This document shows, piece after piece, positions 25,150 to 37,930 of a DNA stretch of 64,000 bases. The DNA is from Schistosoma mansoni (taxonomy: Eukaryota > Platyhelminthes > Trematoda > Strigeidida > Schistosomatidae). Both the position numbers and the translations under genes were made by a program. The notes below the pieces were generated by a model. That model had not been told where the DNA came from, searched no databases, and saw nothing but the letters and a program-made list of their open reading frames with translations. The DNA is taken from assembly GCF_000237925.1 (NCBI RefSeq), contig NC_031498.1, positions 17,493,004-17,557,003 on the forward strand, given 5' to 3'. The stretch's first letter is position 1. Each line of letters begins with the position of its first letter.

Positions 25150-25630
25150 TGAAATAAATAAAAATTCCTTTTAAATCCACAAGGACAATGTGTTTTGTTA
25201 GTGTTTAACAGCGAATAGTTGTAAATCAGAAATATGTACTCAGTAATTTATTGCCAAGAGTTTTTATCAGTCGTTAACCAAAATTTAATTTTTAGGATAT
25301 TTTGTGAAACACTAAATTTTAATAAATCTGTATCTACGAATGGATAGTATGAGCATATGGATTATGTACAAGTAATTTTATAATCACTGATGGGAGTGAA
25401 TATAAATATGGTTTATATTAGATATTTGAGTTAATTGAGACCACTAAAAATGGTTACAGTTTATTATGAATAATTTGTTAGAATGGTCTAATTGGTCTTA
25501 TATATATGTCACACTAACCTTGAATGTTTCAGGGCTGTTTCCAAATGATTTATCAAGTTATCATTGGATTAAAATTATTTAAAAGTAATAGTTGGCTGAT
25601 GATTCAATTTTCAGTAGTTGTTCTACACTT
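25150..25630. promoter_or_regulatory. 5' flank of the endoglycoceramidase gene
   Basis: About 480 bp between the start codon and the direct repeat. It must hold the proximal promoter if there is no upstream non-coding exon, but no specific element stands out in this AT-rich stretch. Confidence 0.3.
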
Positions 25631-27061
25631 TACAGGTATTTTGAAGCTGAAAGTTGAAGCAATGTCTACAAATTATAGATCATATTCAATCGTTATGTAA
25701 CACATATCAAAATGCATTTTGTTAACAACAATATATAAACATATAGATTTTCATGTTCCATAGAAAATTCATGACTACATCTACAGAAGACCGCATCACT
25801 TATTGAGAATTCAGTGAATATGAAAATTTGTAAGATGTCGAATGTATAGAATAATAAGGTATTGGAAAAGAAACCGTGTTCTGATAAAAACAACCTGAAA
25901 TCGTATAAATATGTTCAACTGCATTTTTATGACTCGTAGGGTTTTCATTTAAAATGTCTGTTCACTGTTTGTGTTAAGAAGTCTATCTTCGAAGACATCA
26001 GACAACTTTTTTCAATTCGTTTTGTTTCCTTGTGTCTACTAGAATTTTTACTGAGATTAAAAATAGTAACAAACATGACTTTTTAGATTCTATCTAATTC
26101 AATTCTTCAATACAAAAGTATATTCAACTCTTTATTCTGACTGACGAACAATAATATATAAATCAGTTCATAATAATTAAAACTCAGATCTGTAGTTCAG
26201 CTATTTCAGAAATAAACACAACAAAGTGAAAAGTATAAACAGATAATGTAAACATGATTCTTGTGAGATCTGTATGTTATTCATGATGACTTAAACAATA
26301 AACCCATGATCACTTAATTTTAAATTATGGATTGAGTCAAGTAGAATGAGATGTTGATCTGTTAACATTTAAATGTCTTTACCTTCTACTTCATCAGTTC
26401 AATTACACTGACATCATTACAAAGACAATGTAAATCAGTAAGAAACATTGTCATAATTTAACTATTTTAATAATTGGAAATTATGTATAAACCATTTTAG
26501 TTGAAGTCACAAACACGTTGGATGTTTATATTCTGAGAAATGAACACTTACATTGAGGTTTCTCAACACATTACTAATGAATTCAGTCTAAATGTGGTGA
26601 CTGTAAAGAAAAATGCTTCGTTTGCATTTCAACAAAACATCTGAATAAATATCTTTCATTGTTGACACAGAAAGATTAGTTGTATGGGTTTTCCTTAGCA
26701 TAAAACATGAATTTGTATCCTAATTCTCAACTAAATTATACTGGATAGTGAGTTTTAGTTTAATTGTCCTAACATCAAATAATATTCCTGAGACGTTTTC
26801 TATGCTCAGAAGGCGTATCATATCCAGTACTAGGATTCATTTGGCGATCATTAAATCAATTAATTCTTTATATTGAACAGTGATTGCCATCAATGGTTTC
26901 TTCTGACATATATTTCTATTTCTCGTTTGTTATTTTTTGACCATAAGGTACAGAACATATTCGTAACAGATAGTTCTTATAGCTCTGCAAAAACGAAGTA
27001 AAATCCTTAATGACTATAAAACTCCAATACTTAGCACTCAAACACCAAGTAAACGGAAAAA
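25631..27061. repeat. Direct repeat copy 2 (pairs with 2915-4292)
   Basis: Lies just upstream of the endoglycoceramidase start, in the same orientation as copy 1 downstream of the gene. Bases 26026-27061 equal 3257-4292; 25685-26025 are a diverged version of 2915-3256; 25641-25680 resembles 1990-2029. The identity ends abruptly at 27061. Confidence 0.85.
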
Positions 27062-27885
27062 CCAAAGCTACTGAACGGTGACCTTAAAACGGGTGAACAG
27101 GAAGATTAAGAGCCTTCACGGACAGTGTTTACTGTGAACTTGACACATTATTATCGGAAGGCATGTTTATAACAAATTGAACATTACAGGAATATAATGC
27201 AAATGTCAAAAAGTTCACGGACAAGTAAAAGGAATGATAATAACACAATAGACAACTTATGATATAAAACAGACTTATTAAATTGCACATTTATAACAAT
27301 ATTTTGTTAAATAAAGTTATGTATTATAAGTATGGTCATCACATTTCATAATGATAATGTAATAATGTACGTTTAGGTAAAATAATGGTGTAATAAATCC
27401 ACAACTAAGATTCTATTTTGGATGATGATTCGGATAGAGACGAATTGCGTTGCCTTTTCTTGAGATTGGATTATATCGTCAGAAAGTGATTCGTGTTCTC
27501 ACGTTGCGATCATCAATTCCGTGAAGGATTTGCATCGTTATTCCATCACTTCGACAACCGCTCTATTATAAACGTCGTAGGTGTTTGAAATCAGAGAGTG
27601 ATGTGAAGCTGGTATTTTACTTCATTATCGGGTAGCTCAGATCTGATATCCAAGCGGTACGTTCGAACTTTGCGTTACAATTAGGCTGTATTTTTGTAAT
27701 GTGTGAATAAATGTCGTTGAATCTCAGTTCATTATTTCTTAATAACGTTTAAATTAAATGTTAAAGTAAAATGGTCCGACTGACAAATAAATGAGCCTGT
27801 AAATGCCCTATTTCTCCAAATAATAAGAATTCGTTTATAACCTATACTCCATGCTCTGCAACTCTTTTTGAAGTAGATAATAGTG
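27062..27885. other. Unassigned stretch
   Basis: Starts where direct repeat copy 2 ends. Less AT-rich in 27410-27680 than its surroundings, so possibly repeat-derived, but I recognise no family and no coding exon. Confidence 0.3.
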
Positions 27886-27889
27886 GGAA

Positions 27890-28590
27890 AGGAAGTATAA
27901 CACACCTGCTGCTGAATGACTCAGTCTCTAATTTAACAATGAGTTCTACCTGAAGATCTAGAAGTCTCGACAATATAAATAGTGAATTAGACACTATCTA
28001 TAAAAATTTAAGCGATAGTCGTTCTAAAAAGGAGTCACTTGCGGTTTCTCTATTAAAGCATGATGATCTTGACCAAGAACTAAAGACACTGTCACCGCTT
28101 TAACTGTTTTTGTCAAAGGATGTAGTTCCTGCGGAACTTGAAGACAATATCAAACACAACCTGTTATCGATTTTATCGCTAGTGAAGTTACCGAACGAAT
28201 AATCTCTCGAAATAATGTGATCATCTATAATGTACCTGACAAATTCACCATTATATCTCTATGAAATTCGATATATTCAAGGAAGCTGACCTCCAAGACA
28301 GTTTATGCCAATGTATTTGACTTAAAAAAGCACCAGAAATACTCGTGCTCTACCTTGTTTAGACTTTTGTAATCATTGTTCTGTTGTTCCGAACTCTCTT
28401 CTTTAATTTTAATTTCTCTAGTAAAAGATAATTATCATTAACTCGTTCGGGCAGTGAAAATAACCTTAAAGAACACCGTTCATTCATCATCATGCTATCC
28501 ACTAAAGAAAAATTTAAAGTTCCCTGATGATGCATTGGATTGTCGTGAAACATGTCATTAATAAACTACTTAACAAATACTGAATTTATA
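27890..28590 (+). mobile_element. CR1-like LINE fragment: ORF1-like part joined to 3' end
   Basis: Bases 27930-28310 translate in pieces to an ORF1-like protein (NINSELDTIYKNLSDSRSKK, then ERIISRNNVIIYNVPDKF). Bases 28374-28580 match the 3' non-coding region of the CR1-like copy at 34520-34740 (for example AACCTTAAAGAACA and ATAAACTACTTA). The whole reverse-transcriptase region is missing, so this is an internally deleted, decayed copy. Confidence 0.5.
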
Positions 28591-28614
28591 GAGTTGAGAT
28601 CATGAGTCAATTGA

Positions 28615-29400
28615 ATTTTCCCGAATTTTCCACTCGGAAAATATCTTCAATTCTGTCGAACTGAGCTGCAGATGTGTGACCACTGTCTGCATCAAAAATG
28701 AATTCTGAGATTGGATTGAGATATGACTCCATACCTTCATGTTCCGGAATCTCTTGTTAAATTGATAGATTCCCCAAAAGTGCTCCCGCCAGTTGATTTT
28801 GAGAAGATAACATCTGCTGCTGTTATCCAAGACTAGACGAACACAGTGTACATCAAAGGGTACAATGGGTCGAGGAACAGCAGTTGTGTTATCACACAGC
28901 ATAGTACTTAAGGTGGAAGTTGAAGGTACTTCGAGGCGTTGGAGGGATGTAGAATGTTGTGTTTCTGTACAAAAGGAATCACGTGCTTGGACGATAGCCA
29001 CGGCAGGAAGATTAAGCACCGGGGAAGTAACTGCATTCACTTCGATTATGTGGCATAGTATCGTAAGCAAAGGTCAACTCACCTTCGAGGTGTCGATCGT
29101 TTGTCGTGGACTGTGAGATATGTTCAAAATGTCTGCACTCTCATAGTGAGTAGCCGTCGGATTTTGTATGCAGAGCACACAACAATGGTTTATTGCCAGT
29201 GAATAAGATGAAATTTTGACCTTCTACTGCGGGCATGAAATGTTTGACGGCACAGTAGGATGCTAGCCGTTCTCCACTGAAAGCGCTATAACTCGTCTCC
29301 GAGAGGGTGAGGCTTCGTGAGAAAAATTCGAGAGGTTGCCAACTTTTTGCAATGTTCTGTTGCCAAACGGCTCGCATGGTGAAATCCGATTATTCATAGG
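28615..29400 (-). mobile_element. Ty3/Gypsy-type pol fossil (RNase H and adjoining region)
   Basis: The minus strand at 29140-29377 encodes a recognisable RNase H stretch of LTR retrotransposons (SWQPLEFFSRSLTLSE, SYSAFSGERLASYCAVKHF, NFILFTGNKPLL). The region down to about 28620 may continue toward the integrase. No LTRs are seen. The copy is broken and old. Confidence 0.6.
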
Positions 29401-32400
29401 CCACACTAAGCGTGGTTGATGGGCCAGGATGATTAGGGTATGTGGCTTCAGCTGAACACGTTGGATCTCTGCAAATGTATTATATGCGGCATCATTCAGT
29501 TCCGATATGCACTGATTACTTCAAAGTAAGTAAGTCAACCTGAGATGAGAGGTCAGCGAATGCGATCGCATTTACTCGCCTGCATACGTTGTAAATTATT
29601 AACTTGTATTTTAGAGTACAATCACTTTTCCTCATTTCGAACCGTTGTTGCAAGCATTATATATATAACAAAGTTTCGACTTGAATTATACAACATCTAT
29701 GAATAGACGGATTACAGACTTAACGTAAGTGAAAAACTAGATAGTCTTCTTTAACACATCTACTTCATTCGACACAATGTGTTTGACGACAAAACGTTAT
29801 GATTGTAATGATCAAGTATATAATATTGTCCAACGGGGACAAATTATTCATAATGAACAATATTTATATGACAGGAATACAACACCTACTCCTTTCGTAC
29901 ACTCCAAACTATCCACATCGACTTCAGTGACTTGACGATTCAGTCAGGAAAACGTGTTTCAATATCACATATAATCATCAAATCTATTTGATTTCTTACA
30001 AATTATTATGTATTTTCACACAAGAAATATTTTTCTTAAAGTAACAATAGTGATAATAATATTGTACATAATGTTATGGTGTGATCTGTCTGTTGACCTC
30101 AGTTCTTTTCATTGTTGAAATATGAAAGATTTTACTTCCTTGTTGCTTATCACCAGATTTTATCCGCATAATCAGACTATATGACATTTTCTTTTGTTTA
30201 TTGAGCGTGATAAGAATTTTCGAAATGATAATGAATGTCACTCTCTATCATTACATTCATATGACTGATAATCATCGACGCAGAGAGAACAAAATTGAAT
30301 GAAATTTTCATTTGACATATGACTACTACTTTTGTCTAAACAAAATGTAGTGAAAACAGATTCTTTGTCCGTCGATTCAAAGAAGGTCTTGATTCAGCTA
30401 TGAATGAACACTGAAATCATCTACTATCTTATTTCGAATGAGTCTAGTAACACTTGTAGTATGGAGTTACCTAGATTTCACGCCTTCAGTTTATGGAGCC
30501 ACGGAGGTATCATCTGTAACCACAATGCCTTCAGACTCGACCTTAAAATATGTCTCATCCTTATTGACTGTGATGCCATGAAAAATCATTTTGATGACCT
30601 ATGCCACATCACGTTTTGTGTCACGTTCCATACCAATCACTGTTATTGATTAACTCACGGTTAAGCGATATTCTGGATAGACATATTTCATTGTTCATCA
30701 AATGTATGTTTGTATTTAACTTCGACTCAAGCCTTGTATAGTGGTTAGGTGGACGTCACCACATTTCACGTGAAATCGAACACATTGTAAATCATTATTT
30801 CATATTTAGATTCGTCGTATTTTGCGTTAGAATTGAAATGTATTTTATCGTCATTAAGCATTTCGTGGAAGAAAGAATTTGCTACAGCTGTGATCCTTAA
30901 CTATTCTCTAGACTGTCGAGCACAGAGTCTTTTATTAGCCAAAGTCAGAACAAGTATGCCATTCATTTTGTTATACTTTATCTGTTTTTATCTACAACGT
31001 AAATTTACATTGTTGATATAGAAAATAAATAACTCAGTATATGAAACGGGGAATCAAATAAATGTGAATAAGTTACCAAACAGTGACTAGAGGATAGGAA
31101 AATTGAACCAACGAAGTGAATATTGTTTTGAAGTGAACATGAAATTGTGACTGTTGAATTGACGCGGCATAGTCATACAAGACCAAAGAAGGTCGATGTG
31201 TTGGTAGTCACTTTATTTTATCATTGACGTGTTAACTTATCTACTACGTTTTACATCTCCACCTGAATACTTAAATTGCCTGCCCGCTATGTCTGTCTCA
31301 ACAAATTCGAATTCATAAATGAAGTTGATATTCTTGAGGAGATATTCTGGTCGTTTTAGAAAACGTTCTCTGTTTTTTACTATGTCAGCAGAAATCACTT
31401 ACTCGCTGACTCGTTTACAGACTTGATCACTCGCTCGCTCATTCGACTCGCACGCTAACTCACCTGCTATAGAGCGCTACCGTTTCATGTGTGCTTTTGG
31501 TGCCTGCAATTTTGGATATCTGTATGTGTTTCAATGATAAACGCAATCAACACTTCGTATTCGCTTCATGATTCACACACCGTTTAGGTGATACGGAGTA
31601 ACGGATATCAAGACGAACAATCTACGACGTTTGAAGAATAACATCAAGTATCGACCATCACAGACTGTTCACATTTCTATATTGTAATAAAACAAGAAAC
31701 GTTGATGCATAAAAATAATATGAATGCATTCTATTTGGAGATTTCTTGTGTGCTACTGACATAGTGGAGTGATGACATTAGAACTGTCTTCATCTGCTTG
31801 ACAGTGTCTAATCAGTTAAGGACGCAAAGTTCTTCTAGGTGAATAGTAAACAAAATAGATTAAATTATTAAAACGGTTTCCGAAATGACTGACACGTAAT
31901 CGTTCAAACTAATTTCATGCATTTAAATCCATTAGTTGTCGATAATTATGACTGATCAAATAACTCAAAAAAAATTTTCGGAACATTCTAACATTCGTGA
32001 CACAAATCATGAAGTTATTACACGAAAACTCATTGTTAGCTGACATCGCGAATATAGACATTTTACTGCTGATCAAGTGCATATTTTTAAAAATATTCGT
32101 GATGGTTGTCATCAGTCAGAACAAGTACATATAGGGTCAGCATAATGTGCAAAATTTACTCCGAAGTGTTTTAGTTGTGTTATTTTTCAGAAAGCCGCTA
32201 TGATTACTTGAACGCACCTATTCTTCTCCTTCTGAAAGATCTATTTCACGCCATTCCTCAATTACATAACACAGATATAGAACACTTAATGATACTTTGA
32301 TTTTCTCAATCTGATCATGTTTGAAAAATAGATCGACATCGCAAACAGTGAAGGTAGTATTTTTAGAACTCAGAATTCACTTCATCTAGTCTACCATGAA

Positions 32401-33459
32401 TGGATGCAAAATCATGTGGATAATGGCAACATAGAGATAATTTTGACAGCGATTTACTGAAACAAGTCAATCATGTGATCACTGATTCTTTAGTCCACAT
32501 TTTTCGTTTTTATGCATTTCCGTCAACAACAATTGATATAACTGAAGGTGTGTTGTTTATATTCATTGATAACCAATATTTGTTTTACTGTTGTTCAAGA
32601 GGGTGTTCACTCTGATAATTGTGGTACTTCATGAAGTTTACATATATATTGTTTGGTAATTATTTGCTGTTGAGTCTTTCAGTTTACGAAAGCTGGTATC
32701 AGGTTATTATTTCGGCTTTTAAGTAATACTACTTTCAAATTGTTATAAAATTTCGATGCTGAATTATGATACGTATTCGTTATGATGAAGGAAGACCTGA
32801 TTTCAGCCTGTTGGTTTGTTGATGGTCAGCCTATTTTCTAAAAACATTTTGATGAATTTGTGCTAATTGACATTCTTAAACAGGAGAGCAGGCAGCAAGC
32901 ACCCGACTTCCTGCCTTCTAATATCGGTCAATTTACAACACGAAAGATTTGATGAATAAGACTCATTTGTGTGTATAAACTACAAGACTGAATACAGTGC
33001 TTCAGCTGAGTGAACGTAAGAATATGAAAGATTTGAATTCATATGAATGAATGACATCAACTTTTATCTGAATCATATACACGCTTCAACGCTACAGTGT
33101 GAACAGCACAGCTCGATCCTGTGGCGTAACCACACAGGTACCAAGCACCCAGGTCGACCATTCGCACTATTCATATACACATTCACATCGCATGAATAAT
33201 TAATTATTTTGATCAGTGATTGCACTTGAAAACCATTGTCTGGTGTCGGAATAGTAATGGAACACCACCAAAATCATTTTTATTGCATTTGCGAAATTTT
33301 CATGTTTCCGACTTTCCAGACCCTGAGTTAAGGGTAGTACCCCTATATAACATGGCGGATAAGAGCAAGTGTAAATAGTAAAATTTCAATTTCAATTTAC
33401 ATGTGCATGTTATACATCATTGAATAGCACTTCATTAGATAAGTAACAAAAAGGAAACC
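29401..33459. other. Unassigned AT-rich stretch
   Basis: No gene or recognisable element. Notable only for a low-complexity patch at 31390-31460 rich in CTCGCTCGCTCATTCG-like words, and a less AT-rich patch at 33080-33170. Confidence 0.4.
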
Positions 33460-34740
33460 GCATTGGAAAAAGTCCTTCTTCTCTTTTTGGTTTTTATCAA
33501 TGGTATTTATGAGTATTTTTGTGTGGGTAAGTCCCTTTTATATGCAGATTATCTTAAAGTAGTGTGTTCATTTTCTCCACATTAGCTGAGCAATATTCAA
33601 AATTTCATCAGCACGGAGCTTAACAAGGTTGTGCAAAGGTGCTCGAAAGGGCAACTGGAGCCTAATACAGCTAAATGTGGATGGCTCTGCTTCGGTGATA
33701 CATCACTCAACCTCGATCTTACCATAAATGCTGAAGTGTTATCTAGGTTACACACAGTAGTCGATCTAGGACTTAGGTACTCCTACGACTTGTGGTTTAC
33801 CGAACAGATAATGAATCAAACTTTCAAGTCTCAAAGCATTTTAGGTTACATAACTCGGAACATTCATTTCAAAGAATCTTGTATTCTAATGTACAAAGTT
33901 TGTGTTCGACCACTCCTCGAATACTGCGCGTTTATTCATAGTAGCGCGCGAATAAAGGATAAATTAAGGCTGGAATCAGCGCAGAGACGATTAACAACTC
34001 GTACTCTTGGAACTGATTGTGCCTTGGCATATAATTCTAGGTGTAATAAACGTGGGCTCGACCCTTTATGGAAGAGGCGGCTCAACTAAATCTTATCTTT
34101 TTCTGCAAAATACTTAATAAACTATCCTTTACATCCAACCAAGTCATTCATTATGGAGAGACTTTTTATTACGACATTCGTAACTGCTTGTCTTTAGCGA
34201 AACAAACATATTCCAGATCTTCTCTCTATATGAATCACTTTACCTGTAAATTTTCTAGACTCTGGAATAACCTACCACGAACTATCCATACGATAAAATC
34301 TCTCCCATTATTTGTTTGCCCCAATGCATATTGCTACTCTCAAAATGAATTAAATGCTCTAGAGCCTGTAAGTGTATCTTACTCCACAAGTAAGATTATA
34401 GGAACTTTAAATGTTTAACCACTTACTTGCTGTCACTTTACATTACACTATCACTAGCAACTTTAACTCATTTAAATAATATCTAACATGAAAAGTAGTA
34501 AACCTGACAGACATATATCGGCAATCATTGTTTTGTTGTTCCGTGCTCTCTGCTTTAATCTTAATTTCTCAAGTTGTAGATATTTATCAATAACTCGTTC
34601 TAGCACTGGAAATAACCTTAAAGAACAACGTTCATCCTTTGGAGAAAAAACTTAAAAGTTCCCTGCTGATGCATTAGATTGCCGTAATACATGTCATAAA
34701 TAAACTACTTATCAATTACTGAATCAGCAAACATAAAACA
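33460..34740 (+). mobile_element. CR1-like LINE, 3' part (reverse transcriptase end and 3' UTR)
   Basis: 5'-truncated non-LTR element. Bases 33470-33600 encode LLLFLVFINGIYEYF and SLLYADYLKVV, the motif B/C region of a CR1/jockey-type reverse transcriptase. The thumb and C-terminal region follows, then a 3' UTR shared with the fragment ending at 28580. Confidence 0.7.
33470..34418 (+). pseudogene. CR1-like reverse transcriptase, C-terminal fragment
   Basis: Reading pieces in order: FVFINGIYEYF then YADY (the usual YADD box has lost its second Asp), then from 33631 TVVDLGLRYSYDLWF, ESCILMYKVCVRPLLEYCAF and CNKRGLDPLWKRRL, continuing in another frame (about 34080-34330) with NLIFFCKILNKL and FSRLWNNLPRTIHTIKSLP. 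This is the usual C-terminal part of CR1-clade ORF2 proteins. A stop near 33590, the changed catalytic box and a frameshift near 34085 show that it is dead. Confidence 0.72.
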
Positions 34741-35755
34741 ATCTTATATCTCATGCTTGTTCTCTACATCAAATGTTGCTATCTATGTCAAATTGATCAT
34801 GCCTGTAAACTGGTGTGAATTCCGTAATTATTATTCCAGAATATATTATTATTATTATTAATGGTGCTTAAATGAATAGATATTTGATGGCCAGTTGACC
34901 GGACTCCGATTTGATCGAATGATGAAATCAATAAAAATAAATGCCGGGTACCTTTTCGCACGATCATCGAATTAATTCTGACCAGAAAATGAATTTTTGC
35001 TACATATATTTTATACACTGGTTGGTCCAGAAGAGCAATAAGAGAAATGTAGTGGAGAAGCAAGCCGGAGAAGGCGGCACATGTTAACTCACTAGACTTA
35101 TCATAATAAGCGGAAACATTATTGAAAACAGATTACACGTAGTGTGGCAAAGAGATGAGAATTGAACAAACTAATAACTGAAAGACGTGCTTACACAAGT
35201 ACACACAGAGCATAAGCGTAGGAAAACAAGGCCATAAAAGTAAGACATGTATGTGCACTGAAAGTCATAGTTTCCTATTGCAAGAATGTAGTTGTTATAA
35301 GGGCAAAAGTGACTCAGTGTCAGGTGCTACTGAATTTATTAAAGTGTACTGAAAAGTCAGGATGAATTACGTTAATGTCCATTAGTATTAGCCATTACAG
35401 GTAGATAGTTTTTTACCAAATGCGACGTATTGCTGTGAGAAGACGTGAGTATATTCTTCTTTACTAGTAAGTTGATTTCTACCCGAAATCAGTCGTTGTC
35501 TAAGTAATAAAGGACTATACACTTACAAATTTTGAGTATAGATCCGCTCGCTCCACATCCACAACTTCATTATGATTATCATGAGCTCATTTTATATTAA
35601 AGTAAAGACGATTCTATGGCCAAAATTTATTCATAAATAACTTTATATGAGCAAACAATAATATGCTAAAGTAACGATCAGTACAAGAAGTTTACAATAG
35701 TCAAAAATCAATAATAAATCAGGCTTATAAATGAACAAATAAAAGTGATTTGATT
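34741..35755. other. Unassigned stretch
   Basis: Contains a (TTA)n run at about 34845-34860. The following 34860-35090 is less AT-rich and may be repeat-derived. No exon recognised. Confidence 0.35.
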
Positions 35756-35767
35756 ACTTGAATAATC

Positions 35768-35972
35768 GGTTAAGGGCTCTGGCTCGTAACTGGTAGGTCC
35801 TGGGTTCGAATCTCGCTCGCGAGAGCGGGTTCGTGGATGCGCACTGCTGAGGAGTCCCATAATAGGACGAAACGGCCGTCCAGTGCTTCCAGGTTTTCCA
35901 TGGTGGTCTAGCTTCAATTGACTCATGATTTCAACTTTGAAATATACTGAAATCTCCACAAATCCCCTTCTG
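35768..35972 (+). mobile_element. tRNA-derived hammerhead SINE, single copy with target duplication
   Basis: ACTTGAATAATC (12 bp) flanks the copy at 35756-35767 and 35973-35984. The 5' part has a polymerase III B-box-like GGTTCGAATCT (35803-35813) preceded by GGTTAAGGGCTCTGG, resembling an A-box region of a tRNA-type promoter. A complete hammerhead motif follows, then the family tail (TCAATTGACTCATGATTTC) ending CCCCTTCTG. This is the cleanest single copy in the window and defines the ends of the family. Confidence 0.85.
35842..35885 (+). ncRNA. Hammerhead ribozyme motif in SINE (complete core)
   Basis: CACTG / CTGAGGA / GTCC-CATAATA-GGAC / GAA / ACGGCCGT / C / CAGTG. Stem I is 5 bp, stem II 4 bp, stem III is the self-complementary 8-mer without loop, and predicted cleavage follows C at 35880. 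All conserved core bases are present, with G at the variable position 7. Same motif as 11851-11894. Confidence 0.85.
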
Positions 35973-35984
35973 ACTTGAATAATC

Positions 35985-37084
35985 CTTTTAAATTGAATAT
36001 TGAAAAAGGATTATATACACTTAGTGAGTTTTATCTTAAGGGAATGAAAAACAAATTATTTTATCCTACCATCAATACGTTATTGACCAATGTTGTTATT
36101 CTGAATTTGTATTTTTCAAAACAATATTGAGTAATTAATTCAATTTATTTTTGTTTAAACTTCCGATTTTCAACAAATGGAAAATGTTTAATGATCATAT
36201 CTACATGTATATTGACAGTGTATTCACATAAATACAAGCACTTCAATAGCTAATGATCCTATTAGTATTATTTGGCCTTTAATTTTCAATGGTAGTTTTT
36301 TGTTCTGAAAGGACCTTTTAGCTTCGTTTCAATAACCAGTTCTATAGACAAATCGATGTGTAACAATGGGGTCAATACTAAGCTCTGTCCTATCTACGCA
36401 TTTATTAACGAATTACAAGAATACTCTACCGTGATCAGTACTCGCCATTTTAGATAAACAGCATAAATAACGAATAAAATCGTTGTCTGTAAAGAAAGTG
36501 ATAAATATATTTAGCACTTACAAATTGTTCTGCCCTTTTAGCATTTCAGGTCCGATCCAGTTACAATGAATGTCACATAGAACTTACCAAACAAGCTACA
36601 GATAGCAACAAGAATAAAAGTGTACAATAACCGATATTAGTATACGCCAAGCAATAAAGTACAAGGCTCGTCAGTATTCATAAGTTACTGACATGATGCA
36701 AGCTCAAGCATGTAGGCAGAGGACATGAATATTATATTATATCATACTAATATCAAAATGTTAAAATGATAAACATTTAAACAGATGAGATATATTAAGA
36801 AGTTTAAATAATTATGTCGATGATAGAAGATATTCAACTATATTTTCCATAATGAGCAGATGAAAGTTATGTATTTGAAGCATGAAATCACAGTATTAAT
36901 TTCAATGAAAAGGGAAGATAAATAAAATGAATGAATTTGTATCACAGTGAATGATTTATAGTTGCTTCACCCATTGTCTATAATTTCAAATAAGCATGAA
37001 TAATAGACAAATTTGATTCAAATTATGGAATATTGATTAATAACTTCATAAAAGCTTTATCCAATCTAAGCGAAGATGTATAGT
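35985..37084. other. Unassigned AT-rich stretch
   Basis: No exon, RNA gene or recognisable element seen. Confidence 0.5.
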
Positions 37085-37315
37085 GAGTAGCAGTGGAATC
37101 CAGTTTGACACGCGATTCATCTTAATTGGGACTCGTCAGATGGAGACTCGAACCCAGTGCCGTTCGCTTCAAACGCCATCGCGTTATCTACTTAGCTACT
37201 GAGTCCTGATGGCCACTTAAGATGCAGATACATCCAGCTAAGGAGTACCAAATAAGACGAAACGCGCGTCAAACTGGATTCCACTGCTAGCTACTATCCA
37301 CCTTTGCTTAGTATG
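37085..37315. mobile_element. Smalpha-like SINE in inverted pair with tRNA-like head
   Basis: The left half, on the minus strand, has a tRNA-like head (37213 to 37127, B-box-like GGGTTCGAGTCTCC, A-box-like TAGCTAAGTAGATAACGC), then a hammerhead with core CTGACGA (37133-37139) but a changed stem III start. The right half, on the plus strand, has a second hammerhead with stem I CATCCAG, core mutated to CTAAGGA (37238-37244), then GACGAAACGCGCGTC. Both halves share the tail ACTGGATTCCACTGCTA. These words match the Smalpha hammerhead repeat of schistosomes. Neither ribozyme is expected to be active. Confidence 0.75.
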
Positions 37316-37751
37316 CTTGTGAATTAAGATTATATCGAGAAAATACGCACAGTATGAACATATGTCAATAAGAAACTGATCAACTGCAGTCCTAAACATC
37401 GATGGGAAGATTCAAACAAACAATACCAAGTGAATTTACTTTTAGTTTAGCTCTTTACTCACAATATTTGATGAGATAGTGATGAAGAGTTGAAATGTTG
37501 ATGAACTCTGAGATTCGATCTGAAGTATATTGTTTGAAAACCACATTCACAATACAGTAAAGTTTTATTCATGAAGACAGTTTACATATTACAGTGTTGT
37601 TTCATTGTAAGTAGAAAACATTTTCTTTTGAATAAAAATCGTTGGTTTGAGTAATGATCAATAATTGAAAGAAAGATTATATGGTATACTGATATATTTC
37701 AATTAATAAGAGGTTAATAATAATAGTTAACAGTGAGTTAATCTATAAAAC

Positions 37752-37838
37752 ACAATAGGACGGAACGGCCGTCCACTGCTTACAGGTTTCCCATGGTTGT
37801 CTAGCTTCAATTGACTCATGATCTTAATTGTTATAAAT
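37752..37838 (+). mobile_element. 5'-truncated hammerhead SINE
   Basis: Begins inside the hammerhead stem II loop (CACAATAGGACGGAACGGCC) and continues through the family tail CTTCAATTGACTCATGATC. The GAA of the core reads GGA here, so even the remaining half is mutated. Confidence 0.7.
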
Positions 37839-37930
37839 GGTAAATGCCTATTGAAATATTCATTTGTTACCTGTATTTAATTCTATTCATATAAAATGAA
37901 AAAGAGTAGGTTAAAATTGTCTGCACATAC

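Noticed and set aside
28590-28620. GTTGAGATCATGAGTCAATTG, like the complement of the SINE tail
   Set aside because: Only about 25 bases match; could be a remnant of a truncated SINE but too short to annotate.
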